Notes: generated by a model from the letters alone, not told the origin. Positions 15,737-26,202 are shown, counted from the stretch's first letter. The stretch is 45,584 nt of DNA from an uncultured Gammaproteobacteria bacterium (GCA_913031035.1 CAJWGN010000010.1:1-45584); one strand, 5' to 3'. Program-made: numbers and translations.

Positions 15737-17376
15737 AGTTGACTCTTGATATTTAATTCATCGCAAGCAAAGCTCCAATTATGATCACAAGCCTTCGCGT
15801 ACAAATCTGATGCAGGAAGATCGATAAGATTTTTACCACCCTGTCGTAACATTAATCTTAAGTCCAACTCTTTCGGCAGATCAGCAATAAGCCTGTCCTC
15901 ATTCAATAAATTTAAGCAGCCACTCTTAAATTTAAGCTCACATGCTTGACTGAAATAGTTAAATGCCAGCTCAGTATTTATTTCGGTGATCTCACCTTGA
16001 CGATAGTGAATGCCTAATTCATTGCAGGCCCATGCAGCGTTGTCATTGCAGTAGGTGCCCTCGATTAATAGCAGGCGATCGCAGGCACCGTTAAGACTCT
16101 CAGCACATGACTCTTCCCAAAAAGGCAGACTATCACCGGCATGCTGTCCATCGGTTTTATTAAACATCGACATAATTGCGAAAACCGCAATCCATACGCT
16201 CATATGCGCTAAGTTAGCTCGACCACCAAACCAGTTCGGGTTCCAAACATTGAGCCAAGCCTCAGAATTAATTGACCGCACCGCCCTATCGATTGCGATA
16301 ACGCTCAGATTCAGTAGCGGCACACAGAGAAGTTTGTCATAAAAGGTAGGCGCGCCAAAAAGATCGAGTATCGTATAAAGTGCAAATACGCCGATACCGT
16401 AGAGTCCTCCAAATATCATTTTCCCAAGAGGGGTTCGCGGAGAAGTAGACGGGTCCGTCACCAGCAGATGAAGACCTAAAAAAACAGCTGCGGGAATTTC
16501 TGAATCCAAAAAATACGGCACGCCGTTAAAGATCGAATAGAGCGCGCTTGAGCCAAAAAGAACCAGAGCAGCTGATCCTGCAACCAAGGTAATAGAAAAG
16601 AAATGCATCACCACAAGGCCAGCAAAAAATAAAAACAAATAGATATTTGGCGCTAAGGTTAGGTTCGATGAAATTAAAGGAGCCCAGGTTAAATTTGTAC
16701 TGTTAGTAATAATGAGAACTAGAGAGAATAAACCCAAGGCAAATGCAGAAGGGTTAAAGATGTGAACACTGCGCCCCTCTCTGTTCCAGCGAACATATTC
16801 CTTCCCCATAAAACCAACCGCAATCATCAAAAATTGCATATAGAACCAGTCGTCTCTGAACCACAGAAACAGGTTGGTACTAAATATTATTGGAATCGGC
16901 CCAAACCCTAATGTGTAGACCCTACCTCGAGACCAAGCCAGCAGCGTACCGAATGCAAAAGCGAATAGAACCTGAGCCAAAAGCAGCAGCATATGGTCAT
17001 AAACAGGCTGCCAGAAATATCCCCAATACAGATAAACACTAAACTGCACCATTGCCTGAATATAGTGCTGGGAGTGAACGACTATTGAAAATCCGTGTTC
17101 TATCCCCCTGCGCTTACTGAGCAACAAAAGATATGCCTGCCATAACATCAAGGCGAGAATCGCAGCCCAAAATGACCACACCAATGCCAAACTAGATTGA
17201 ACTCTAGGGGTAAATGACAGAAGGAAAAGTCCAACGGTGAGCACCATAGGCAGTGCAAAACTGCCTAGTGAAAAAGCCGAACCGGAAGAGTTATTGGTTT
17301 GCGCAGTACTGGCCATACGAAGAATGCCTAAAATCCCTAGTCTCAGGATTGCTGAGGACGGGTAAGTGTTTAACAA
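15733..17376 (-). CDS. NqrB/RnfD-like membrane protein with Sel1-like C-terminal domain
   Basis: 547 residues. Residues about 30-370 are roughly ten membrane helices resembling the NqrB/RnfD/RnfE family. HIFNPSAFALGLFSLVL matches RnfD 'hiFNPa', and LLVTDPSTSPRTPLGKMIFG matches 'atDPvs..tt..GrliFG'. I find no SGAT-type flavin-attachment Thr. The C-terminal 130 residues hold Cys-paired repeats (CNDNAAWACNELGIHYRQG; AFNYFSQACELKFKSGCLNLL) like Sel1/Hcp repeats, probably periplasmic. The TTG at 17376 has no ribosome site; ATG 17313 (MASTAQTNNSSG) is an equally likely start. It is the first gene of a coupled pair with the FGE-domain protein. The other Rnf/Nqr subunits are absent, so it is not a standard Rnf complex. 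Confidence 0.72.
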   Translation of the reverse strand: MLNTYPSSAILRLGILGILRMASTAQTNNSSGSAFSLGSFALPMVLTVGLFLLSFTPRVQSSLALVWSFWAAILALMLWQAYLLLLSKRRGIEHGFSIVVHSQHYIQAMVQFSVYLYWGYFWQPVYDHMLLLLAQVLFAFAFGTLLAWSRGRVYTLGFGPIPIIFSTNLFLWFRDDWFYMQFLMIAVGFMGKEYVRWNREGRSVHIFNPSAFALGLFSLVLIITNSTNLTWAPLISSNLTLAPNIYLFLFFAGLVVMHFFSITLVAGSAALVLFGSSALYSIFNGVPYFLDSEIPAAVFLGLHLLVTDPSTSPRTPLGKMIFGGLYGIGVFALYTILDLFGAPTFYDKLLCVPLLNLSVIAIDRAVRSINSEAWLNVWNPNWFGGRANLAHMSVWIAVFAIMSMFNKTDGQHAGDSLPFWEESCAESLNGACDRLLLIEGTYCNDNAAWACNELGIHYRQGEITEINTELAFNYFSQACELKFKSGCLNLLNEDRLIADLPKELDLRLMLRQGGKNLIDLPASDLYAKACDHNWSFACDELNIKSQL

Positions 17377-17596
17377 GAAAAGAGTGAAGAATAAACCAGC
17401 TAAAGGGTCAATTCAATTTTTGTAATTGGTGGGAGTAAACAGAATCATGAATGAATTTTTGACCTTGCTCTGCTTAAAATGGGTCTTGGAATCTCGAGAA
17501 TCTTTAGAAATGAGTGAATTGCACGCAGGGTGCTGATCCTCCATTCAATGATTCGAGCACTGTTCTGGGCAGATAACCAAACTTGTCTTGTCAGGT

Positions 17597-17956
17597 TTAG
17601 CCCTCTGAGTGTTTATGCTCGCGGAAATGTTCGTGGCTATTATGATTGTGGAGGTGTGACTTTACTTCCTCACCCGTCGCCTCCTCAGCGCCCCCATGAC
17701 CCCGCTCTTCGTGAGAGTCTCCATGATGCTCATGGTCGTCCCCAAAAGCTGCGTCAACGGCCCTGAAGGGCGCAGCGATGACTGTGCCGGTGGTGTCCGC
17801 CGCCGCCCCAATAACTGCACCCGCAATTTGAAATGGCGCTTTAACGACAGCAACCGTAGTGTCTACTGCAACCCCGACTACCGCCCCGATGCAACCGGTC
17901 AGTGCCGATGCGAGCAACGCGGCAGTGGTCAGTTTTAATAACTTTACAAATTTCAT
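17597..17956 (-). CDS. Histidine-rich small lipoprotein
   Basis: 119 residues. The signal ends in lipobox LTGC (Cys 22), so it is lipid-anchored. The middle has repeated Ala/Val-Gly segments (GAVVGVAVDTTVAVVKAPF; GAVIGAAADTTGTVIAAPF), an internal duplication of about 22 residues. The tail is very rich in His, Asp and Glu (DDHEHHGDSHEERGHGG; HLHNHNSHEHFREHKH), with over a dozen His in 45 residues, which suggests Zn, Ni, Co or Cu binding. Ribosome site AGGAAAGG. No metal transporter or regulator is adjacent. The reading frame is well supported; function is inference from composition. Confidence 0.75.
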   Translation of the reverse strand: MKFVKLLKLTTAALLASALTGCIGAVVGVAVDTTVAVVKAPFQIAGAVIGAAADTTGTVIAAPFRAVDAAFGDDHEHHGDSHEERGHGGAEEATGEEVKSHLHNHNSHEHFREHKHSEG

Positions 17957-18269
17957 AACCTCAAGCCTTTCCTGTTTTGATAGTGGATTTCTGCCACGCT
18001 CAGGGCGTAGGTCTGTATTTGAACTGTGACTGTTTCGCTCTGTGATTGACTGCTTTGTCTTTCCAACCGCTGAGCTCTAGTCTTAGCTATGATCACAATA
18101 GCTGGGATACGCTTAACCCTAACTGAATATTTAGCGGGTATTGAGCCCCTATGTTGTCCGTTTAGACAGATAACAAAGCCTTGAAAACAGGAGGAAACAA
18201 GCGTACTTTCAGTGGATTAGCTGTCACTCAGCAGCCGTTTAATAATTAAAATAATAGTTGGAGGTTTAA
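17957..18269. other. Divergent promoter region
   Basis: 313 bases between the divergent lipoprotein gene and the second secreted-family gene. No ORF of note. The 3' end carries the strong GGAGG ribosome site of the 18270 gene. No convincing -35/-10 pair could be picked by eye. Confidence 0.4.
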
Positions 18270-19298
18270 ATGATTCAGCCCCACGCAAAACCAGCTTCTC
18301 CTGTGACAAACTCGCAAAAAATCACCAAGATTGGAATGAAGTCGGTGGCGTTGCTTCTTGGCGTTGCCTTATATGCGTCAGCTCAAGCACAAAGTAACGA
18401 CATCCCAAGAACAGAACATGGCCATCCAGATTTACAGGGAACTTACACTTTCCGAACCATAACGCCGTTGAATCGGCCCGCCGAACTTGCCGACAAAGCA
18501 GTTCTCACCGCCGAAGAAGCCATTGAATGGGAAAAGTTTGAAAACACCCGTCAGAATCGTGACCTGATCATCGACAGCGAGGGCGGTGCGGGTTATCCAC
18601 CCGGCGTTATTTCTTATAATGAATTTTGGTACGAGCGGGGCAATCAAACTATTTTGGATAGACGCACATCGCTCATTTACAACCCTGCTAATGGCCGTAT
18701 CCCAGCAGCCAACGCGGCTGGGCAAAAACGTCGAGCAACCTATGGAAAAATGGTCTTTGATAGTGCCGGCCCAGAAGGACGAACCACTGTTGATCGATGT
18801 CTTACCGGCTTTGTTGGCGGCCCACCGATGATACCGGGCTCGTACAACAACAATATGCAGCTCGTTCAAACTAAAAACCATGTAATGATCCTAAACGAGA
18901 TGGTTCATTCGGCCCGAATAATCAGACTTGATAGTGACCACAGTACCAAACAGTTAAAATGGGAAGGAGACTCAATCGGCCACTGGGAGGGTGATACTCT
19001 TGTGGTGAAAACCCAGCATTTTTACCATGATTACAATTTGCGGGGCATGTCCGACCAAGCCGTAATTGAAGAGCGTTTTGACTATGTCGATGAAAATACC
19101 CTCGATTATGACTTTACGGTAACAGACCCGTTGTCATGGGATGACAGCTGGTCAGCTAAAGTACCGCTACGGAAAGCTGGGGACCCTGTTTATGAATATG
19201 CCTGCCACGAAGGCAATCATGGTCTTCAGGGAATTTTGGCAGGATGGAGACGCTATGAGTCATTGGGCATGAACGGCAACGGTACCCCTAAAGAATAG
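18270..19298 (+). CDS. Secreted protein of an unnamed family (paralogue of the gene at 12610)
   Basis: 342 residues. Strong ribosome site GGAGG five bases before ATG 18270. Unusually long signal region: about 22 polar residues, then MKSVALLLGVALYASAQAQ; the inner Met at about residue 24 could also be a start, giving a normal signal peptide, but the ribosome site favours 18270. Shares with its paralogue the pattern LQGTYTF, PLNRP, YNEFW, DRCLTGF, NHVMILNEMVHSARIIRL, GHWEGDTLVVKT and DPVYEYACHEGNHGLQG. Periplasmic or outer-membrane associated; function unknown. Ends in a strong terminator, so it is a single-gene transcript. Confidence 0.8.
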   Translation: MIQPHAKPASPVTNSQKITKIGMKSVALLLGVALYASAQAQSNDIPRTEHGHPDLQGTYTFRTITPLNRPAELADKAVLTAEEAIEWEKFENTRQNRDLIIDSEGGAGYPPGVISYNEFWYERGNQTILDRRTSLIYNPANGRIPAANAAGQKRRATYGKMVFDSAGPEGRTTVDRCLTGFVGGPPMIPGSYNNNMQLVQTKNHVMILNEMVHSARIIRLDSDHSTKQLKWEGDSIGHWEGDTLVVKTQHFYHDYNLRGMSDQAVIEERFDYVDENTLDYDFTVTDPLSWDDSWSAKVPLRKAGDPVYEYACHEGNHGLQGILAGWRRYESLGMNGNGTPKE

Positions 19299-19321
19299 CT
19301 TGCCCTGATGATATGTTTTTT

Positions 19322-19346
19322 AAGGGGCCAAATGGCCCCTTTTTTA
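19322..19346 (+). terminator. Rho-independent terminator
   Basis: AAGGGGCC (19322-19329), loop AAAT, GGCCCCTT (19334-19341), then TTTTT. It follows the secreted-family gene by 23 bases. Confidence 0.92.
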
Positions 19347-19361
19347 TTAGAGAATTTTGCT

Positions 19362-19834
19362 ATGACATCAGTCTCACCTTTTTTTTCATAAGCTTAATTG
19401 GTTGAGGCTGAGCTCTGCATTCATATTACTAATAGTGTTTGGCTCTAGTGCCAGCGCGGCGTCATTAGCCTCTGTTGATATTAAGTCCAATCTAGATCCA
19501 AACGCGATTACGATCACCGAAATAGATATCGTTTTTCTCTACGATCAAGCCCTTGTTGACGCTTTTCCAGCAACCAAGTCGCGCTGGTATTCCCTGCGGC
19601 GAACGCTAACTCGGCGCTGGGGTGATTCAATGGATGTTGTCAGTGTATTAATCACCCTAGGCTTTGACTCAGACACAGCAATCTTGCCAGGTCGCGGGCT
19701 AGACGCAGTTAAGGTCTACGTTATTGGCCAGCATGCATAATGAGGCCGCTATGATGCCAGTAGATGTGACGGATTTTTCCTCCGTATTAACCACCATAAA
19801 CGGCTTAGGCATTATTGTAACGAGTGGCGAGTAA
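19362..19834 (+). pseudogene. Small secreted protein gene broken by two frameshifts
   Basis: The open part (19402-19740, TTG start) reads RLSSAFILLIVFGSSASA (signal peptide), then about 90 residues (ITITEIDIVFLYDQALVDAF; KSRWYSLRRTLTRR; AVKVYVIGQHA) to a stop. One base out of frame the sequence continues naturally: NEAAMMPVDVTDFSSVL, GLGIIVTSGE, stop 19834. Upstream, ATG 19362 (MTSVSPFF) would join the signal peptide as HKLNWLRL if the run of eight T at 19379-19386 lost one base. Two single-base indels therefore disrupt a protein of roughly 155 residues. I do not recognise the family. A sequencing error cannot be excluded. Confidence 0.55.
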
Positions 19835-20244
19835 GCGGTAGCACTCTATTGCATCAATTCTTTGCTTAACCCCAGCAAACTCACAACAGGGGATATCTGG
19901 CACTTTATTTTTTTTGTCAGTGCTGCATAAGCCACAATGCTTTAAACCCCGCACGACATTGCAACTCCTCTAGTGCGTTAGCATTTATTCATGTCAGCAT
20001 ACATTCTGGTAATTTCAAACCACTGAGGCTTTGTAAACAATTGTTACAGAACAGTTTTCATGACTACTCAGTTAGCAAGCCTGTCCTCAGGCCGCGGAAT
20101 TACTAAGGCTTGAAGGAATCACTGCCAGTTTTCGAGTGTTGTCCTCTCTCTGTGTCGCCGCCGCACCACTAACCCGCAATTGTACTGCTGTTTTTACTGG
20201 TTTATCCTTGCCAGCCCCTCAACGAAGCAGTGAGAGACAAAAGA
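19835..20244. other. Intergenic region, nothing identified
   Basis: About 410 bases with no supported ORF, RNA or clear repeat. It presumably contains the promoter of the NHL-repeat gene. Confidence 0.4.
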
Positions 20245-21318
20245 ATGAATAATAATCAACTTCTAAGATCCTCGGTGATCGGCTTTCTAGGCCTACTAGT
20301 TTCACCGACGCTGGTTTTTGCTCAAGCCGACATGGACCCCGTAAACGACCTAGCCAATCCTTATATCACCCAAGCGGGGTATTTTAAGATGCCTGGGGGC
20401 CGAAGTTGGGGCTCTTCCAGTACTGTCGACATCGACCTTGACGGTGAAAGCGTCTGGATAGCTGAACGCTGTGGCGCTAATCTAAATGCCTGTGTCCAGA
20501 ACCCAGATACCAACCTGATTATGTTGTTCGATAAGAACGGCGACATGGTGCGCAGCTTCGGCGCAGGCTATATAAGTTGGCCTCATGGCATTCATGTAGA
20601 TTTTGAAGGCAATGTTTGGGTAGCAGATGGCCGGGACAATCAATCTGGCAACAATCCACCAAGTAATGCTTACGGACATCAAGTTCACAAATTTAGCCCA
20701 ACCGGCGTTCATTTGATGGCTTTAGGTCAAAAAGCCGGAGGCCGCGATGATGAGTACTTTTTCACCCCTAATGATATGCATGTCGCCCCAAATGGCGATA
20801 TTTTTGTTGCCGAAGGTCACTCAAATAATCCTGGAACGCCTGCCCGAATTCTAAAATTTAACAGCGACGGTGACTTTCTCATGTCATTTGGTGAAATGGG
20901 AGATGGACCAGGCGAGTTTATGCAGCCTCACGCCTTGGCCATGGATTCCAAAGGTCGACTTTTTGTCGGAGACAGAAGCAACGACCGCGTACAGATTTTC
21001 GATCAAGACGGCAACTTTCTCGACATGTGGTATCAATTTGGTCGCCCAAGCGGAATCTATATTGATAGCAACGATGTTTTCTACTCAGCGGATTCTGAGT
21101 CTGGTTCAATAAACCCAGCTCATGGCGATTGGCTTCGTGGTATACGGGTAGGCTCTGCGCAAACTGGCGAAGTTGAGTTTTTTATTCCTGATCCCAATCC
21201 AGACTGCAGCGGCACGTGCACTGCTGAAGGCGTAGTGGCCGATGCAAACGGTAATATCTTTGGCGCCGAAGTAGGCCCTGTCGGCGGAGTGAAGCGTTAT
21301 ACGCGCCCAGTTAAATAA
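20245..21318 (+). CDS. Secreted NHL-repeat beta-propeller protein
   Basis: 357 residues from ATG 20245 with a signal peptide ending LVFAQ; GTG 20230 is an alternative, and neither has a strong ribosome site. At least five NHL-type blades are visible: LIMLFDKNGDMVRSFGAG, PHGIHVDFEGNVWVADG, KFSPTGVHLMALG, PNDMHVAPNGDIFVAEG and PHALAMDSKGRLFVGDRSNDRVQIFDQDG. This blade set resembles peptidylglycine alpha-hydroxyglycine lyase (PAL)-like bacterial proteins, but catalytic residues cannot be assigned by eye. Periplasmic or secreted. Four Cys near the ends could form disulfides. Ends in a strong terminator. Confidence 0.82.
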   Translation: MNNNQLLRSSVIGFLGLLVSPTLVFAQADMDPVNDLANPYITQAGYFKMPGGRSWGSSSTVDIDLDGESVWIAERCGANLNACVQNPDTNLIMLFDKNGDMVRSFGAGYISWPHGIHVDFEGNVWVADGRDNQSGNNPPSNAYGHQVHKFSPTGVHLMALGQKAGGRDDEYFFTPNDMHVAPNGDIFVAEGHSNNPGTPARILKFNSDGDFLMSFGEMGDGPGEFMQPHALAMDSKGRLFVGDRSNDRVQIFDQDGNFLDMWYQFGRPSGIYIDSNDVFYSADSESGSINPAHGDWLRGIRVGSAQTGEVEFFIPDPNPDCSGTCTAEGVVADANGNIFGAEVGPVGGVKRYTRPVK

Positions 21319-21462
21319 TAACTTGAGGTGAGCTGGTAAATGAAGGATCGTGCCAGATCTGGTGAAGGTGAGGGTGTCGGGAAAACCATTCCGATACCTA
21401 ATCTCTAATCCACAGAACCAATCACCATACTAAAACCCTTAACCGACCCGATAAACAAAAAA

Positions 21463-21492
21463 GCCCGCCTTTGAAAAGGCGGGCTTTTTTTT
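21463..21492 (+). terminator. Strong rho-independent terminator
   Basis: GCCCGCCTT (21463-21471), loop TGAA, AAGGCGGGC (21476-21484), then eight T. The A tract on the left makes it usable from both strands, so it may also end minus-strand transcripts through the icd relic. Confidence 0.93.
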
Positions 21493-21584
21493 GATCATAG
21501 CTCTTCAGACTGTAAAGAAGCCTGTCGGTCGGCCTGAAATTCTAGATTCCCATAAATGAGAGCCAGTAATAAAAGCCTTAACAG

Positions 21585-23003
<1,419 letters not shown>

Positions 23004-23204
23004 TTCTGATCCCTTAAGGTTGTTACTAAAATTACCGCGAACCAAATCGCTGGGCTGAACTCATCACAAAATCGCTCAGCAAAAAAGGCGCGTAGTACAG
23101 CGGTAGCGCACTTTTCAGAACAGGGCTGCAATCTCTATCAATTTGCGAAAAATTACCTCAATCACCATGTATACTGTTACGCACCACTGATTTGAAGGAT
23201 AAAT

Positions 23205-23711
23205 ATGACTATTACAACCTCACTACCCGATTTGAATATTAGGCACGCAACGGTCGAAGACTGCCAAACCATACTTGGTTTCATTGTGGAATTAGCCATC
23301 TATGAAAAGCTTGAGCACGAAGTTGTGGCCACTACCGCGACATTGGAAGAAACCCTTTTTGGTGCGACCCGGTATGCTCAGTGCATTATCGCTGAGTATC
23401 AATCCAAGCCTGTAGGCTATGCACTTTTTTTTAATAACTTTTCAACTTTCACAGGCCGGCCCGGCATTTATTTAGAAGATCTTTATGTGCGACCAAAAAT
23501 GCGCGGCAAAGGTTTTGGAAAAAACTTACTCGCCTATCTTGCCAAGCTAGCGGTTGATTCTAACTTCACTCGTGTGGAATGGTCAGTCTTGGACTGGAAC
23601 AAACCCGCTATTGATTTTTATCGCTCTATTGGTGCCCAGCCAATGGAAGGCTGGACAGCACAACGACTTGACGGCAATCAACTGCAAGCCTTTGCCAAAG
23701 AATTTAAATAG
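23205..23711 (+). CDS. GNAT N-acetyltransferase, diamine/thialysine acetyltransferase-like
   Basis: 168 residues with ribosome site GAAGGA. The GNAT fold is marked by IRHATVEDCQTILGFIVELAIYEKLEHEV at the start and the acetyl-CoA loop LEDLYVRPKMRGKGFGKNLL (RxxGxG). The section RPGIYLEDLYV and VEWSVLDWNKPAIDFYRSIGA are typical of the spermidine/spermine (SAT1/SAT2) and thialysine acetyltransferase group. Cytosolic; likely acetylates a small amine with acetyl-CoA. Exact substrate is unknown. A -10-like TATACT lies at 23170-23175. It appears monocistronic. Confidence 0.87.
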   Translation: MTITTSLPDLNIRHATVEDCQTILGFIVELAIYEKLEHEVVATTATLEETLFGATRYAQCIIAEYQSKPVGYALFFNNFSTFTGRPGIYLEDLYVRPKMRGKGFGKNLLAYLAKLAVDSNFTRVEWSVLDWNKPAIDFYRSIGAQPMEGWTAQRLDGNQLQAFAKEFK

Positions 23712-23740
23712 AATAAATTTTCTAAAAACTTAAGCTTAAA

Positions 23741-23765
23741 AATAGCACCGATAGCTGGTGCTATT
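23741..23765. repeat. Perfect 9-bp inverted repeat between two genes
   Basis: AATAGCACC (23741-23749) and GGTGCTATT (23757-23765), loop of 7. It lies 30 bases after the GNAT stop and 35 before the transaminase start. The lack of a T tract argues for an inefficient terminator or an operator. Confidence 0.5.
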
Positions 23766-23799
23766 AACCGGTGGCCAGAATAAATAGGGCAACAAGAAA

Positions 23800-24657
23800 A
23801 TGGAAAGGATCGTCTACGTTAATGGTGAATTCTACCCCCAGTCTGAAGCCAAAATATCAGTTTTTGATAGAGGCTTTATTTTTGGCGATGGGGTTTATGA
23901 AGTAGTCCCTGTTATCAACAGCAAGCTTGTTGACAAACAGTACTTTCTTGAACGCCTGAACCGATCTCTAACCGAACTCTCTATCGATTGGCCCTGCAGC
24001 CAAGACCAGTATATAGAGGTCATGGAAAAATTGATTTCAGCCAATCAGTTGACCGAAGGAGTTGTCTACTCGCAGGTTACTCGAGGAATCGCAGAGCGAG
24101 ACTTTCCCTTCCCTAAAGATGCCGCACCAAGCTTGGTGGCGTTCACCACAGTAATGGCTTTGCTAGACAATCCTGCCGCACGTACTGGCATTCCGGTTAT
24201 CACAACTGAAGACTTACGCTGGAAGCGCCGAGACATCAAGTCAATCAATCTTCTCGGCCAATGTCTTGCTAAAGAGGATGCAGTGTCACAGGGCGGCGCA
24301 GAGGGGTGGATGGTTGAAGATGGCTTGGTAACAGAGGGAGTATCCTCGACTGCCTATATCATTAAAAATAATTTAATTATCACAAGAGAACTATCCAACT
24401 CAATCCTTCCAGGTATTCGCCGAAGAACAATGTTGGAGATAGCAAAAGAAAACAATTTAGATTTTGAAGAACGAGCATTCTCGGTTGACGAAGCCTTGTC
24501 CGCCGATGAAGCTTTTATTAGCAGTGCAACTACGCTAGCCATGCCGGTGGTAAGTATCGACGGAAAACCTGTCGCTAGCGGAGTCCCTGGCCCTATCACA
24601 ATGCGACTACGTGAACTCTACAAGAACAAGTTAATAGCGGAAGCGGCTGCTGCATAG
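23800..24657 (+). CDS. D-amino acid transaminase (class IV PLP aminotransferase)
   Basis: 285 residues, the usual length of D-alanine aminotransferases. Signature parts are VYVNGEFYPQSEAKISVFDRGFIFGDGVYEV at the N-terminus, the PLP-binding Lys 147 in RRDIKSINLL, the D-specific VTRG in YSQVTRGIAERDFPF, and the glutamate strand GLVTEGVSSTAYII; it closes with ILPGIRRRTMLEI. It makes D-glutamate or D-alanine from the keto acids, feeding peptidoglycan synthesis in the cytoplasm. The ribosome site is weak. Convergent with epmA, whose stop is 8 bases away. Distinction from branched-chain aminotransferase rests on the VTRG and RRDIKS patterns. Confidence 0.87.
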   Translation: MERIVYVNGEFYPQSEAKISVFDRGFIFGDGVYEVVPVINSKLVDKQYFLERLNRSLTELSIDWPCSQDQYIEVMEKLISANQLTEGVVYSQVTRGIAERDFPFPKDAAPSLVAFTTVMALLDNPAARTGIPVITTEDLRWKRRDIKSINLLGQCLAKEDAVSQGGAEGWMVEDGLVTEGVSSTAYIIKNNLIITRELSNSILPGIRRRTMLEIAKENNLDFEERAFSVDEALSADEAFISSATTLAMPVVSIDGKPVASGVPGPITMRLRELYKNKLIAEAAAA

Positions 24658-24664
24658 GCAAAAC

Positions 24665-25621
24665 TCAAGCTAAGTCTGTAGTAAAGCTAATCACTTCGCT
24701 GATGGACTTAGCGCCGGTTACAATCATCAGCAAGCGATCTACTCCCAGAGCAACTCCTGCGCAGTCTGGCAGCCCGCTTTCCAGTGCCGCAATAAGATTT
24801 TCATCGATCGGCACCAGTCCACGATTAGCTTGCCTCCTTTTATCTAGGTCTGAATCAAAGCGCCGACGCTGCTCAACAGGATCAGTTAACTCAAAATAGC
24901 CGTTAGCTATTTCCATTCCAGAACAAAAAAGCTCGAACCGCTGAGCGACTTTTACACCTGCGGCATCAAGTTTCACCTGTGCTAAAGCAGCCTGATCTTC
25001 TGGGTAGTCATAGAGAAACCAATTGCCTTGCATAGCGGGTTCGATGATTTGGGAAAGTATCAATTGAAGATAGTCAGTTCGACTAAGTCCTTGGGCCACC
25101 AAAGAAATCTCGCTTTTAACGAACTTCTCTAAGTCGTCAGTAAGTACTTGGTGAGGGTCTATTCCTAAATTTTGCTGAAAAAGTTCCCGATAAGAAAAAT
25201 GCCTAATGTCAGTCAGCGGGGTAACTAAGTAAACCAAAGCCTCAACCTCGGTCATTAGCTGAGATAACGAATAGCCCGGTTGGTACCACTCTAACAAAGT
25301 AAATTCAGGATTATGGCGGTCGCTTATTTCTTCGAATCGAAATGCTTTGCCCAGCTGATAAATGGCACCAGACCCCGAGGCCAACAACCGCTTCATAGCG
25401 CACTCTGGAGACGTTTGAAGATATAAGGCTTGGTTATTTTGCCCCCAACTATTTTCAGTTTTCCACGACTGGATATGAAGATCGCTTGCCGTTGCCCTGG
25501 CAAGTATCGGGGTTTCAACTTCTAAAACTTTGCGCGCGGCAAAGAACTTTCTTATTTGTGCCAGCAAATCAGCACGAGCGGCAAGCATGGAGGCTGGCGC
25601 GCTCGGCTTCCACTTAGTCAA
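24665..25621 (-). CDS. epmA: EF-P (R)-beta-lysyltransferase EpmA
   Basis: 318 residues, a truncated lysyl-tRNA-synthetase-like catalytic domain without the tRNA anticodon-binding domain. It attaches (R)-beta-lysine to Lys 34 of EF-P. Class II synthetase motifs are seen: VLEVETPIL (motif 1), RFEEISDRHNPEFTLLEWY (motif 2) and GVALGVDRLLMIV (motif 3), with the lysine pocket region EIANGYFELTDPVEQ. The start is a TTG at 25621: the family opening MTKWKPSA fits exactly, and no ribosome site is visible. The stop of efp is 8 bases upstream, so the gene is probably translated by coupling. It forms a set with efp and the divergent epmB. Confidence 0.95.
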   Translation of the reverse strand: MTKWKPSAPASMLAARADLLAQIRKFFAARKVLEVETPILARATASDLHIQSWKTENSWGQNNQALYLQTSPECAMKRLLASGSGAIYQLGKAFRFEEISDRHNPEFTLLEWYQPGYSLSQLMTEVEALVYLVTPLTDIRHFSYRELFQQNLGIDPHQVLTDDLEKFVKSEISLVAQGLSRTDYLQLILSQIIEPAMQGNWFLYDYPEDQAALAQVKLDAAGVKVAQRFELFCSGMEIANGYFELTDPVEQRRRFDSDLDKRRQANRGLVPIDENLIAALESGLPDCAGVALGVDRLLMIVTGAKSISEVISFTTDLA

Positions 25622-25629
25622 AGGACTAG

Positions 25630-26202
25630 CTACTTATTCACCCGATTTTGATACTCGTTAGTCCGGGTATCCACTCTCAGTACATCACCTATATTGATGA
25701 AAAGTGGCACCTTCACCTGAGCACCAGAACTGAGTGTGGCCGGCTTGGTGCCGCCCTGAGCCGTGTCGCCCTTTAACCCTGGGTCCGTATCAGTCACTTC
25801 TAACTCAACAAAATTAGGAGGCGTCACTGATATTGGAGCGTCATTCCAAAGTATTACCGTATACAGACATTGTTCTTTTAGCCAATTCTTAGCGTCTGAT
25901 ATCGCGTTTTCATCTGCGGCAACTTGCTCGTAGCTGTCGTCTGTTTTCATGAAGTGCCAGAATTCCCCGTCGGCGTAGAGATATTCCATATCAAGCTCCA
26001 TTACGTCTGCAGATTCGACAGATTCGCCGGATTTGTAAGTACGCTCCAAAACACGACCGTTCATCAAATTTCGCCACTTCACTCGGTTAAAGGCTTGCCC
26101 CTTGCCCGGTTTGACCATTTCGTTTTCTAAAATAGAACAAGGCTCTCCTTCAACCAAAGCTTTCATTCCGGATTTAAATTCGCTGGTTGAGTAATTAGCC
26201 AT
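25630..26202 (-). CDS. efp: Translation elongation factor P
   Basis: 190 residues with the three-domain EF-P layout. The modified residue is Lys 34 in VKPGKGQAF, the form used by the EpmA/EpmB pathway. Other landmarks are [34 protein letters not shown], and the C-terminal domain [29 protein letters not shown]. It relieves ribosome stalling at polyproline. Ribosome site GAGGG close to the ATG. First gene of a two-gene unit with epmA. Confidence 0.97.
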   Translation of the reverse strand: MANYSTSEFKSGMKALVEGEPCSILENEMVKPGKGQAFNRVKWRNLMNGRVLERTYKSGESVESADVMELDMEYLYADGEFWHFMKTDDSYEQVAADENAISDAKNWLKEQCLYTVILWNDAPISVTPPNFVELEVTDTDPGLKGDTAQGGTKPATLSSGAQVKVPLFINIGDVLRVDTRTNEYQNRVNK

